A DNA stretch of 64,000 nt from Sporomusa ovata DSM 2662 (GTDB lineage: Bacteria > Bacillota > Negativicutes > Sporomusales > Sporomusaceae), in assembly GCF_000445445.1 (NCBI RefSeq), contig NZ_ASXP01000002.1, positions 496,001 through 560,000 on the forward strand. Reading direction: 5' to 3'. Below the pieces are notes generated by a model that did no database searches, was not told the DNA's origin, and saw nothing but the letters and a program-made list of their open reading frames with translations. Numbering within the stretch: the first letter of the stretch is position 1; the number at the start of each line of letters is the position of its first letter. The position numbers and the translations under genes were made by a program. This document shows, one piece after another, positions 8,473-16,111 of this stretch.

Positions 8473-9077
8473 TCGCCCCGAGAGAGATTTTGGACGCACT
8501 CGAATCAATCCTACAGATTTTTTTGTCGGATATAAGACACAAAGAAAGAGCTGCCTTTATCTTATGTGATAACTTAGTTGAGATGGCATGTAAAACAGGA
8601 GCTAAACAAAACAATCATTCCTTTAATACGACTTGTGGTTTTCATGCTGCTTGGAACGCGCCGGGCGTCACACTTGATCCAAATGGAATCGGAGCAAGAG
8701 TCCAGCAAAGCAGGGACACCAGAAACAATATGCAACACGCAAGTGCTGCGTCAACAGTAGATATCAGATATTGTGCCGATGCACTGCTTGATGCGGTTGC
8801 TGTTATAGATCAACTGTGGCCAAATACATCAACCAATGCCATACATCTCTGGATGAAATTATCAATACGTATTGTAAGATTATATTCATCTGTCGGTAAT
8901 CACTCATTACAACAACGATTTGAAGATAATATTAGACATGAAGAATGGCGAACTAAACAGTCCGCGAAAAAACATGAACAAGTAATTGAGCCCGGAATTA
9001 GAAAATTTTGGGCTATCTCGATTAAAGAAAATCCCCAAAAATTCGAACAGATATTGGACAGCCTTGGGATACATTAA
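8469..9077 (+). CDS. HEPN-like protein of the modification cassette
   Basis: A 202-residue, mostly helical protein with no known name. The N-terminal helices (SILQIFLSDIRHKERAAFIL) and the motif R85-NNMQ-H90 (Rx4H) fit the HEPN fold, whose members are often RNases or toxins in defence systems. A shorter C-terminal part is rich in Lys/Glu. The ATG overlaps the stop of hsdS (ATGA), which marks it as a true third member of the operon. No HsdR translocase is seen nearby, so this protein may be the effector of the system. HEPN membership is my inference from the motif and helix pattern. Confidence 0.6.
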   Translation: MIAPREILDALESILQIFLSDIRHKERAAFILCDNLVEMACKTGAKQNNHSFNTTCGFHAAWNAPGVTLDPNGIGARVQQSRDTRNNMQHASAASTVDIRYCADALLDAVAVIDQLWPNTSTNAIHLWMKLSIRIVRLYSSVGNHSLQQRFEDNIRHEEWRTKQSAKKHEQVIEPGIRKFWAISIKENPQKFEQILDSLGIH

Positions 9078-9083
9078 TTTAAT

Positions 9084-9197
9084 ATGATTGCTGTTGGTTA
9101 CCTCAGAAGCCTTCATTTCATTATGGCGGGAATGTTTGCAAATCGAACACAGCAACACGCAGGATCGCTCGGCACAGACGCTTTGAAAAACCATTGA
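9084..9197 (+). pseudogene. possible integrase C-terminal remnant
   Basis: A 37-codon frame ending ...FIMAGMFANRTQQHAG... and a stop. Tyrosine integrases of clostridial elements often end in a similar MA-x-MF pattern, and the segment lies just before an attachment-site relic, where the end of an integrase gene would be expected. The downstream repeats TGGTCAAAATGGGGTCAAA (from 9241) are also usual next to such genes. No catalytic residues remain. Weakly supported. Confidence 0.25.
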
Positions 9198-9287
9198 ATC
9201 CCAAAAAGCGATAAGTTAATTCATTACAATAATACAGATGTGGTCAAAATGGGGTCAAAAACAACTCTTATTATTTACAAACAAAAA

Positions 9288-9322
9288 TCAAGGCTTCACT
9301 CAAAATCTGCGTGAAGCCTTGA
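9288..9322. terminator. hairpin beside the attachment site
   Basis: Perfect 12-base arms TCAAGGCTTCAC (9288-9299) and GTGAAGCCTTGA (9311-9322). On the minus strand a TTTTTG run follows. The same kind of hairpin, with a TCAAG(G)CCTT or TCAAGCCTT base, stands next to both tRNA-Gly copies (11626-11654 and 14811-14841). Confidence 0.55.
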
Positions 9323-9328
9323 TATCTT

Positions 9329-9348
9329 TGGCGGAGAGGGTGGGATTT
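9329..9348 (-). repeat. attachment-site relic: tRNA-Ser 3' end
   Basis: The complement reads AAATCCCACCCTCTCCGCCA, the 3' end of a typical tRNA-Ser including the T-arm 3' strand, acceptor strand and CCA. The upstream part of the tRNA is not present; past this core the sequence diverges. This marks one end of an element that integrated into a tRNA-Ser gene, whose intact copy must lie outside the window, presumably to the left. Confidence 0.7.
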
Positions 9349-9370
9349 GGGTCTTGCGGTCCCTTTGACA

Positions 9371-10873
9371 GGGTCTGCGGATAATTTTGTGTAAATAGAA
9401 ATTCCTTACAGCAAGAAATAGTGGCTTTTTACAAAAGCAAAGTTACTCATTGCACCTTGATGAATCTTCTCCCTGGGCGAGATGGAAGTATGCGCGCGAT
9501 AGCGTGAATGCTTTCGTCTCGCACCGGGGAATCATATTTTACTGGAGCAATCAGCCTGCATACCGATCTTCAAACAATAATGCTAAATGATTTAAAACCA
9601 TATCCCAATCGCGATACCGTTGAGTCCATTTTTTGACAATATTATTCGACGCTAAATATAACATTTTGCGCAGAGAATCATCGTTAGGAAAAACAGCTTT
9701 TGTTTTAGTTACTTTTCGGAATTGCCTATGCAATCCTTCAATAATATTCGTCGTATATATTATTTTCCGAATACTGGGAGGATATGCATAAAAGGTAGAC
9801 AAAATATCCCAATTATCTTCCCAGCTTTTTATGGCAGCCGGATATTTATCACCCCATTTCTCTTTAAAGCTTAGTAGTTTCTCTAACGCTGCTTCTTCCG
9901 TTACTGCCGTATAAACTTCTTTCAAATCTGCGGTAAATACCTTTGCATGTTTGTAGTTGACATACCGCATACTTGCACGGATTTGATGAATGATACAGCG
10001 TTGTATTCCAGCTTTGGGATAGGCGGCTCCGATTGCTTCTCGAAAACCATTGAGCCCATCAACACAAAATAGGTAAACATCTTGTACGCCGCGGCTTTTC
10101 AGCTCGTTTAGTACACTAAGCCAAAATTTGCTGCTTTCGTTTTCTCCAATCCATATACCCAATATTTCCTTATAGCCTTCTAGATTTATTCCCAATACTA
10201 CATAGGCTGCTTTCGTAATAATCTGGTGATTTTCACGGATTTTATAGTGTATGGCATCTAGAAAAACGAACGGATATACTGCTTCTAGTGGTCGATTTTG
10301 CCATTCAGTAACTTGAGGCATGATTTTTTCGCTTATTTTACTTACCAGTTCTGGTGAGATTTCTACATCATATAAGCTCTTTATCTGTTCTGATATATCC
10401 CGAATACTTAGTCCGGCGGCATATAGAGATAATATTTTTTCTTCCATACCATCAACATTCCGGCTGTATTTACCAATGATCTGTGGTTCATATTCACCGT
10501 TTCGATCACGGGGAATCGTAATCTCTACTTCACCTAGTTGCGTTTTTACTTTCTTTTTCGAATAACCATTCCGATAATTTTTCGACACACCTGATTCGAC
10601 ATCATCCGACCGACGTTCCTGTTTTACGTAACCCAGTTCAGTTTCTAATTCTGCTTCCATTATTTCTTGGAGTACATCTCTGAACATGTCTTTTATCGCG
10701 TTCATGACTTCCGTGGTATTGTTGAATTTTTGCTCTTTAATTAACTCTTTGATAGCTTCCTTTGGTATTGTTGCCATAAAAAATCTTCCTTTCTGACTTA
10801 AATAGTTTCATTCCTATTCTTGCCAGTAAGGAAGATTTTTCAAACCTATTTACACAAAATTTTCTGTGCCCTC
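9371..10873 (-). mobile_element. IS256-family insertion sequence, about 1.5 kb
   Basis: The inner parts of both ends share AATTTTGTGTAAATAG in inverted orientation (left from about 9382, right to about 10863). The outer bases differ. CTTTGACA flanks the element on both sides (9363-9370 and 10874-10881), an 8-bp target duplication (9 bp if a shared C is counted), as usual for IS256. It contains one intact transposase gene and sits about 20 bases from the tRNA-Ser attachment relic. Confidence 0.88.
9551..10777 (-). CDS. IS256-family (mutator-type) transposase
   Basis: A 408-residue transposase of the IS256/MULE type. Recognisable parts are the N-terminal region with ELETELGY, the DDE catalytic core with FLDAIHYK (first Asp), FCVDGLNGF (second Asp), the insert with CIIHQIRASMRYV (C/H motif) and NIIEGLHRQFRKVTK (Glu with the conserved Arg/Lys). 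It is full length and in one frame. The start is the ATG after AGGAAGA. Confidence 0.95.
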   Translation of the reverse strand: MATIPKEAIKELIKEQKFNNTTEVMNAIKDMFRDVLQEIMEAELETELGYVKQERRSDDVESGVSKNYRNGYSKKKVKTQLGEVEITIPRDRNGEYEPQIIGKYSRNVDGMEEKILSLYAAGLSIRDISEQIKSLYDVEISPELVSKISEKIMPQVTEWQNRPLEAVYPFVFLDAIHYKIRENHQIITKAAYVVLGINLEGYKEILGIWIGENESSKFWLSVLNELKSRGVQDVYLFCVDGLNGFREAIGAAYPKAGIQRCIIHQIRASMRYVNYKHAKVFTADLKEVYTAVTEEAALEKLLSFKEKWGDKYPAAIKSWEDNWDILSTFYAYPPSIRKIIYTTNIIEGLHRQFRKVTKTKAVFPNDDSLRKMLYLASNNIVKKWTQRYRDWDMVLNHLALLFEDRYAG

Positions 10874-10986
10874 CTTTGACAGGACACTTGATTTTGAGTC
10901 ATGCACTAGTATTCGCCTTTTTCACCACAAGCAATCAAAAGCAATTTAGCTATTTAACTCAATAAGAAATTCGCAATACACCCTCA

Positions 10987-11034
10987 TCACCTAATCATCC
11001 TTATTGTACCGTAGCCCTTCATCTTACCATTCAT
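10987..11034 (-). pseudogene. possible integrase N-terminal remnant
   Basis: Directly downstream of the excisionase-like gene, after GGAGG, a short frame reads MNGKMKGYGTIRMIR and stops. MKGYGTIR resembles the start of tyrosine integrases in xis-int pairs (for example KGxGTIRKRG). The rest of the gene is gone; 10882-10986 shows no further coding similarity that I can see. It may be the front end of the integrase of the tRNA-Ser element. Confidence 0.25.
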
Positions 11035-11054
11035 ATTTTCCTGATCCTCCACTT

Positions 11055-11390
11055 CTACTGAGTGGTCTTACAATCGTTCAACCATTTTTCGACTTGAGGT
11101 ACATTGTAGAAAATACGATTACCGACCTTGATAAACGGTAGCCCACCCTTTAATCGCCATGACCTCACTGTCCAGTTAGATATACTGAGCCATTGTCCAA
11201 GTTCTTTTTCGTTCAATACTTTGGCCGAAGTATCCGGTAATACGGTACCTGCTTCTTCGTGATAAAAACCAATAGGCATTTTAAGACCACAACTACACCA
11301 AGCAACCACATTACCACTATCATTCAGTATTTGCCACTTATTATCTATTCCGCAATTTATGCAACTAATTTTCTTTATAAATTGCTCCAT
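11055..11390 (-). CDS. zinc-ribbon plus HTH protein (excisionase-like)
   Basis: A 111-residue protein. The N-terminal part has a zinc-ribbon pattern (CINCG ... WCSCG, residues about 8-34) and the C-terminal part a MerR-like/HTH_17 domain (LNEKELGQWLSISNWTVRSW then KVGNRIFYNVPQVEKWL). Such proteins act as excisionases or transcriptional controls of integrated elements. The start at 11390 follows AGGAGG with a seven-base spacer; a longer frame to 11474 lacks this. A likely integrase remnant follows it. Confidence 0.7.
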   Translation of the reverse strand: MEQFIKKISCINCGIDNKWQILNDSGNVVAWCSCGLKMPIGFYHEEAGTVLPDTSAKVLNEKELGQWLSISNWTVRSWRLKGGLPFIKVGNRIFYNVPQVEKWLNDCKTTQ

Positions 11391-11625
11391 TATTATACCT
11401 CCTGTTACCTTTTTCCATATTTTGTACAATTGCGGCAATTTGCATTCACTTCTACTATGTCCTATAGGGATCAAACAGCATCCTATTCTTAGATTAAATC
11501 TCTTTTTGAAATTACTTACATTTCAGTTTAGTTACTACCTATCTTATATAGTCCATCTAATTTTTTACCGTTATTCCTGGTTAAACGGTCCGCAAATCGG
11601 TCCTCAAATACCAAAAATCACAAAA

Positions 11626-11654
11626 AAGCCTTCTAGCAAATCGCTAGAAGGCTT
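11626..11654 (-). terminator. terminator of tRNA-Gly
   Basis: Perfect 12-base arms AAGCCTTCTAGC and GCTAGAAGGCTT with a 5-base loop. On the minus strand the stem follows tRNA-Gly by about eight bases and runs into a TTTTTTG run. Confidence 0.8.
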
Positions 11655-11662
11655 GATTTTAC

Positions 11663-11737
11663 TGGAGCGGGCAACGAGATTCGAACTCGCGACCCACGGC
11701 TTGGGAAGCCGGTACTCTACCACTGAGCTACGCCCGC
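11663..11737 (-). tRNA. tRNA-Gly(CCC)
   Basis: A complete cloverleaf on the minus strand: acceptor GCGGGCG/TGCCCGC with encoded CCA, D-arm GCTC/GAGT, anticodon loop TTCCCAA (anticodon CCC), and T-arm with GTTCGAAT. A terminator follows. The 5' half is repeated at 14887-14923 with one mismatch, so this gene is the attachment site of the small island to its right. Confidence 0.93.
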
Positions 11738-11947
11738 ATCTTTTGATTTTACTGAGCTTCTTAGCCTCAGTATTTGTTAGTTTTGAGTAGTTTTAGCACT
11801 TCTTGAACGTCATTTGTGCGTCAAATCTGCGTCAACTATCAAGGTTAACTAACGAGTATTACTATAGCATATTTACAATCCAATATCAAGAGTAGAACGT
11901 TGGTATTCTCCGACGGTTTTGAAGTCTTAAATGACAGTACCTTCAGA

Positions 11948-12520
11948 TCAGGCAAGCCTCAACAAACGAATATATTCCCCTTGCGCCTGCAACACCTGTT
12001 CAGCAATATATCCTGTGAATACTTGCGAACGCTCATGGCTTTGCTCTAGCGCTTGAATATATTCATGCTTAAACATCGGTGAAATAATCACCGGAGGAAA
12101 TCCCTGTGAGATCAGCGCGTGATTTAACAAAAGCCTGGCTACACGCCCATTACCGTCAGAAAAAGGATGAATCATTATAAACGACCGGTGAAGCCATGCT
12201 GCATATTCCACAGGATGTAGTTTTTCTCTCTACGCCTGAAGCGCCCCCACTAGTTTCCGCATATCATCAGGCACACTTTCACACGCAGAAAGCCTGTCAT
12301 TGTATTGCGAACCAGTAATAACTACATTTACCTTCCGATAATGGCCGGCCATTTCTCCTTCACTGGGTTGAAAGCAAAACTTATGGAGTTTTTTAATATC
12401 CGATTCCGTTATTTCCAGCCGCTGCGCCAATTCCCACATGAAATCAAAAGCCCGTGCATGGCCTATAGCATCCAAATGATCACGCAACGCCTTGCCACCA
12501 ATCGTAATTCCAATGCCCAA
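11948..12520 (-). pseudogene. Fic-family protein, truncated and with an amber codon
   Basis: The minus-strand frame from 12520 encodes a Fic-type protein (GIGITIGGKALRDHLDAIGH ... EMAGHYRKVNV) up to a TAG at 12230-12232, then continues in the same frame to 11948. It includes the complete catalytic motif HPFSDGNGRVARLLLN. Fic enzymes usually transfer AMP to a protein target through the motif His. Codons right after the stop (REKLHPVEYAAWLHRSF) fit the family, so a single nonsense change broke the gene. The N-terminus is also missing: similarity starts abruptly near 12520, next to GCTACGCCCGC (12526-12536), which equals the 5' end of tRNA-Gly in complement. Confidence 0.8.
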
Positions 12521-12634
12521 CCTGCGCTACGCCCGCCACTCAGACGGAATTTCATGAAATATGCCTGCGTACCAAGGGGAATGCTTCAGACACATTTGCC
12601 GTTTTACTAGAAACCTTGCATAAGACCAACCACC

Positions 12635-12907
12635 TTGGAGGAATTCCATAGCAGTAATGACGGCGAAGATCCCTGCACCCATTGCGAATATAACCAAATC
12701 ACAGAAACTCCAGGCTCATTTGTTGAAATGCATCAGGGAGCAAGCATCAATTCCTGGCTGGAACTTCATGTCTGCCCAAACTGCCGAACCAAATATTACG
12801 TAAATCAACTGACCAACGCCACCCCAAATATTTCCCTTGACCATACCCATCCTACTATGATATATAATAGATGCAGAAAGAGAGGTTGGCTTTCTCACTT
12901 TAGATAA
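12635..12907 (+). CDS. hypothetical protein with two CxxC pairs
   Basis: A 90-residue frame with PCTHC (about residue 13) and VCPNCRTKYYV (about residue 47), a zinc-ribbon-like pattern. It starts at a TTG with no clear ribosome binding site, because the GGAGG is inside the first codons. It could therefore be a fragment whose front was lost. No family recognised. It lies inside the decaying island. Confidence 0.4.
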   Translation: MEEFHSSNDGEDPCTHCEYNQITETPGSFVEMHQGASINSWLELHVCPNCRTKYYVNQLTNATPNISLDHTHPTMIYNRCRKRGWLSHFR

Positions 12908-12957
12908 CCTGAGCCGAACAACTGCAGCTCATTACACAACTTTCAGATAAAAATACA

Positions 12958-13024
12958 ACGCGCTTGCGTATGTTTATAACAGGCATTTCTTAGAAATTGC
13001 CTGTTTCATCATATGCGAGCGCGT
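12958..13024. other. nested 67-nt hairpin
   Basis: Outer arms 12958-12972 and 13010-13024 pair over all 15 positions if two G-U pairs are allowed. Inside, AACAGGCA (12978-12985) pairs with TGCCTGTT (12998-13005), with TTTC/GAAA extending it to a 3-base TTA loop. The G-U pairs suggest selection at RNA level, or simple drift of a palindrome. It stands upstream of the broken excisionase gene; its role is unknown. The remaining bases 13025-13252 hold smaller GC-rich inverted repeats but no gene I can support. Confidence 0.5.
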
Positions 13025-13252
13025 TTCTTGCATTTACGCATTCCTATATATAGGCCACCAAAAACAACTTAATATCATCACGGCCTATAATTTACATTTA
13101 TGATAAAAGCGCGTCAGCGCATGAGATTTGGCACTCCTCTAACGGGTTGCCACGCATGTGTTGGCGTGCTTTCGTGTTTACGGCCATCCGCACATGCCGC
13201 TTTATCCACAAATCAAGACTATATTTCTCAAATTGAAAGGATGATCGTAATT

Positions 13253-13449
13253 ATGACACTGTTAACTGCACAGGAAGTTTCTGAACAATTTTTGATGGCA
13301 AAATCTCATACTGGTCTGTATTGAAAATGGCTAAGTCAGGAAGTCTGCCCTACTTTAAGCGCGGAAACCGTTACCTCTTTGATTTAGACCGGCTGAATGA
13401 ACGGAGAACAGAAATCAATGCCCGTCCATACTGGCAGCAAGTAATATAA
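13253..13449 (+). pseudogene. excisionase (HTH_17) with a 1-base deletion
   Basis: The ATG at 13253 opens LLTAQEVSEQFLMAKSHTG, which stops at a TGA near 13322. Restoring one base there (TATTG to TATTGG) joins it to MAKSGSLPYFKRGNRYLFD and a stop at 13447-13449, giving a normal 65-residue excisionase-type DNA-binding protein. It precedes the integrase by 26 bases, the usual xis-int order. The long upstream extension of the frame from 13100 is not part of the gene. Confidence 0.75.
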
Positions 13450-13475
13450 CACCACTGGGAAAGGAGATATTCACC

Positions 13476-14679
13476 ATGCCTGGAAGTATTCGAAAACGCG
13501 GCAGCGCGTATTATTTAACTGTATGTCACGGATATGATAATAGTGGTAAACAAAACCGCTTCTATAAAACGGTCCAAGCCAAGTCTGATGCAGACGCCCA
13601 AAAGCAACTTGCATTATTCTACGCCGAGGTTGTTAGCGGCAAACAAGAAAAGCAAACCAAATTGGTACTCCGGGCCTACGTCGATTATTGGCGTGAAAAT
13701 TACGGCTCTAATCCCAAGTTCTTGTCACGAAAGACTTATGAACGTTACAATGAGCTGCTGAACGGCCGTATAATTCCGGCGTTAGGGCATTTATGCCTTG
13801 ATGAAATCCAGCCAGGACATATTCTCAGGTTTCTGCGGGAACTGCAGAAACCTGGCGTACGGATGGATGGGAAGCCAGGAGTATTGTCTGATCGTCAAAA
13901 GAGATGTATTACCGCCTACTCTCAGCAATCTTCAATAAAGCGGTAAAATGGAAACTTATGTCGGAAAATCCCTGTGCTTCAGTCGATACGCCGAAAGTAG
14001 ACTATGATCCGGAAAATATCCATATTTATGATGAAGAAACTTTGGGTCAGTTCTTAAATGCACTTGAGACAGATCAAAAAGTAAAAACTAAATATAAGGT
14101 CCTGGTTTACCTCGCCCTGATAACTGGTATGCGCCGTGGTGAAATTCTAGCATTAGAATGGTCTGCAATAGACTTTGAAAGAGGCCAAATTTATGTCCGG
14201 CAAGCAAGCGAATATATTGTTGGACAGCCTTTAACCACAAAAGACCCGAAAACCAAAGGCTCAAAACGCAAGTTAAGCATATCCGATGATATTATAGATT
14301 TGCTGGACTTGCTTAAAGAGGAACAGATCCAACAACAAAATAAGAAAGGCGAAAGGTGGGTATCCTCCGATCGCGTCTTTACTAATAACTCTGGTGGCTT
14401 CATGCACGTTAACACTTTCCATAATTGGCTGCAGAAATTCACGTCAGCTAATAATTTCCCACCTATTTCACCGCACGATTTTAGGCATATGTCTGCTACC
14501 TATAAATTACAGGAAGGCGCTGGACTAAAGGCCGTACAAGGTGATTTGGGGCATACCCGGGTAGGTACAACCAATCGATACACTCATCGCCTGGAGTGGC
14601 CGCCCGTGATGCTACGAATAGAATGTCCGCTTTTGTCCAGAGGGTAAGGCAGACTGCTGCAACAAAAGATTCAGAGTAA
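13476..14679 (+). pseudogene. tyrosine integrase with two frameshifts
   Basis: The N-terminal part (13476 to about 13900) has an AP2-like arm-binding domain (MPGSIRKRGSAYYLTVCHGY) and a SAM-like core-binding domain. After a frameshift near 13900 the second frame has the catalytic domain: TGMRRGEIL (Arg), HDFRH (His-x-x-Arg), GHTRVGTTNRYTH (Tyr). A second shift near 14605 restores a family-like tail that ends at 14677-14679. The start follows AAGGAGA. The enzyme would have moved the island at the tRNA-Gly site that lies 200 bases downstream. It is now inactive. Confidence 0.85.
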
Positions 14680-14686
14680 GTAATTG

Positions 14687-14713
14687 GCCTCCTGGAACTC
14701 CGGGAGGCTTTCT
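14687..14713 (+). terminator. terminator after the integrase pseudogene
   Basis: GCCTCCTGG (14687-14695) pairs with CCGGGAGGC (14700-14708), followed by TTTCTCTTC. Confidence 0.65.
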
Positions 14714-14810
14714 CTTCTTATTGTTAAATGGGTCCACTAAGCTACTTTTGCGGACACTGTTAACAGCCAAAATTCCACTTCTGCGTCAAATAAGCGTCAA
14801 CGTACCAAAA

Positions 14811-14841
14811 AGGCCTTGCCGGCTACTGCCGCAAGGCCTTG
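14811..14841 (-). terminator. hairpin, terminator-like, near the tRNA-Gly fragment
   Basis: AAGGCCTTGC (14811-14820) pairs with GCAAGGCCTT (14832-14841), with further GG/CC pairs inside. On the minus strand it runs into TTTTTGG. It stands where a terminator for a tRNA-Gly at this place would be, and resembles that of the intact tRNA-Gly. Confidence 0.55.
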
Positions 14842-14886
14842 ATTTATCTTATTTTTTCTATTGATTGTCCATAACAAGTTTACGCT

Positions 14887-14923
14887 TTGGGAAGCCGGTA
14901 CTCTACCTCTGAGCTACGCCCGC
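14887..14923 (-). repeat. duplicated 5' half of tRNA-Gly (attachment site)
   Basis: These 37 bases match 11701-11737 with one mismatch in the D-loop (A versus T). They cover the acceptor 5' strand, D-arm and anticodon arm up to the end of the anticodon loop; the 3' half of a tRNA does not follow. The two copies flank the integrase-bearing island and are its attachment repeats. The crossover lies in the anticodon region. Confidence 0.85.
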
Positions 14924-14927
14924 ATGT

Positions 14928-15005
14928 ATAGGAAAACATAACATTAATTTCTAAGCTTGTCAATGAATAGGAAAACATAACATTAATTTCTAAGCTTGTC
15001 AATGA
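14928..15005. repeat. tandem direct repeat, two 39-bp units
   Basis: Unit 14928-14966 is repeated exactly at 14967-15005, directly beyond the 5' end of the tRNA-Gly fragment, where that tRNA's promoter would have been. The exact match implies a recent duplication. The rest of 15006-15160 is AT-rich and shows no gene. Confidence 0.9.
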
Positions 15006-15166
15006 ACTTGTTATTATTCACTTAATTTTTCTTTGCAATTCTCCTCCTTGAAAGCTTATTCTAAATACATGCCTCCGGAAAAGCTCGATCTAACTTTAGT
15101 TTGCTTACCCCTTTGCACTGCAACTTCAAAGCCAATGCGATCGTATTAAAGGGCTCACAATAAAGT

Positions 15167-15202
15167 AAGGTCAGTATCGAATGAGGTACTGACCTTGCCT
15201 TT
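15167..15202. terminator. terminator between island and phosphoribosyltransferase
   Basis: Perfect 10-base arms AAGGTCAGTA (15167-15176) and TACTGACCTT (15187-15196), followed on the plus strand by GCCTTTTTG. On the minus strand, downstream of the phosphoribosyltransferase gene, it is followed by ACTTTATT, so it may work in both directions. Confidence 0.7.
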
Positions 15203-15254
15203 TTGTATGAACCTTTTCGCTCTGTATAAGAAGCCTTAGCATAATTGCTTGGTC

Positions 15255-15905
15255 TTACAGTCTAACAATTGCATTCGGTGCAAACCGATGGTACTCTAAA
15301 GCTTCGGCGTCTGTCATTTGTTCGAAATTTTTATAGTAGCTTCCGACTGCCTGAAAGACATCCCGTTCATCCATGCACACCACCCTGACTTGAGCTTCCC
15401 GCAGTTTACGGGTAACATCATTAGGCGCTACCGGCACAGCGACTATTATACTAGCCGGATTCCACTTTTGCAGCCATTTTACTGCAGCGCGGATAGTATA
15501 GCCTGTAGCAATACCATCATCAACAATAATAATGTCCTGCCCTCTGACTTCGTGAATTTTAACAATCAGGGCTTCATAGGCCTTAACCCGCTGATCAAAT
15601 ATTTCACGGGCTTTTGCCGTTAATTGATCAAAACTATCCTGCTTTACTCCAATACCGCTAACATATTGATTATCATGAATCAGACTGCCATCAGGCATAA
15701 TTGCACCAATGGCTACTTCCGGGTTAAGCGGATGCCCAATTTTTTTTGCAATAAGAACGGCCATATTAGCCTGTAGTTTAGCGGCAATGGGAGCAGCCAC
15801 CGCAAGGCCACCACGAGGAACTGCCAGTATATAAGGGCTTTTCAGGGCTAGTGTAGCTAATTTTTCTGCTAACAGCTTTCCAGCATGAGTACGATCATCA
15901 AACAT
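15255..15905 (-). CDS. phosphoribosyltransferase-family protein
   Basis: A 216-residue type I phosphoribosyltransferase-fold protein. The PRPP-binding motif is IIIVDDGIATGYT (about residues 125-137), preceded by the usual central region with AKKIGHPLNPEVAIGAI. The acceptor substrate cannot be told from sequence; relatives are often annotated only as phosphoribosyltransferase. The start at 15905 follows GGAGG. It is a monocistronic gene, with the island on one side and the divergent sensor kinase gene on the other. Confidence 0.85.
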   Translation of the reverse strand: MFDDRTHAGKLLAEKLATLALKSPYILAVPRGGLAVAAPIAAKLQANMAVLIAKKIGHPLNPEVAIGAIMPDGSLIHDNQYVSGIGVKQDSFDQLTAKAREIFDQRVKAYEALIVKIHEVRGQDIIIVDDGIATGYTIRAAVKWLQKWNPASIIVAVPVAPNDVTRKLREAQVRVVCMDERDVFQAVGSYYKNFEQMTDAEALEYHRFAPNAIVRL

Positions 15906-15962
15906 AGCTCACCCTCCTTAAATTTCTACTTATATGTTTTGTGTCTGTTATGATTTTAATAC

Positions 15963-15993
15963 AAAAAAACTTGCATATCGCAAGGTTTTTTTT
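15963..15993. terminator. terminator-like hairpin upstream of the sensor kinase
   Basis: AAAACTTGC pairs with GCAAGGTTTT with one bulge, followed by a T8 run on the plus strand. It lies in the 200-bp divergent region and could attenuate the kinase operon. A second hairpin CCCCTTT/AAAGGGG (16043-16062) follows. Confidence 0.45.
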
Positions 15994-16111
15994 ATCCAGA
16001 TGGAAGTATACAAAAACTAAATTTTAGATAAAATTTTGGAAGCCCCTTTGGAAAAAAAGGGGAAATCCTCCTTGTGCCGAATACTTTTTTAGATTAACAC
16101 GGAGGCAATAT

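Noticed and set aside
9340..10920. tRNA-Leu(CAA)-like sequence (GACTCAAAATC, variable-arm-like TGTCCTG) on the minus strand, split by the IS256 element
   Set aside because: After joining the flanks, no acceptor stem or D-arm pairs with the 3' part, and the 3' end is that of tRNA-Ser. Treated as attachment-site surroundings, not a tRNA gene.
12230..12232. TAG in fic as a pyrrolysine codon
   Set aside because: The gene is also truncated and lies in an island full of frameshifts; no pyl genes or PYLIS-like feature are visible. A nonsense mutation is simpler.
14928..15005. CRISPR array
   Set aside because: Only two exact tandem units without spacers; no cas genes.
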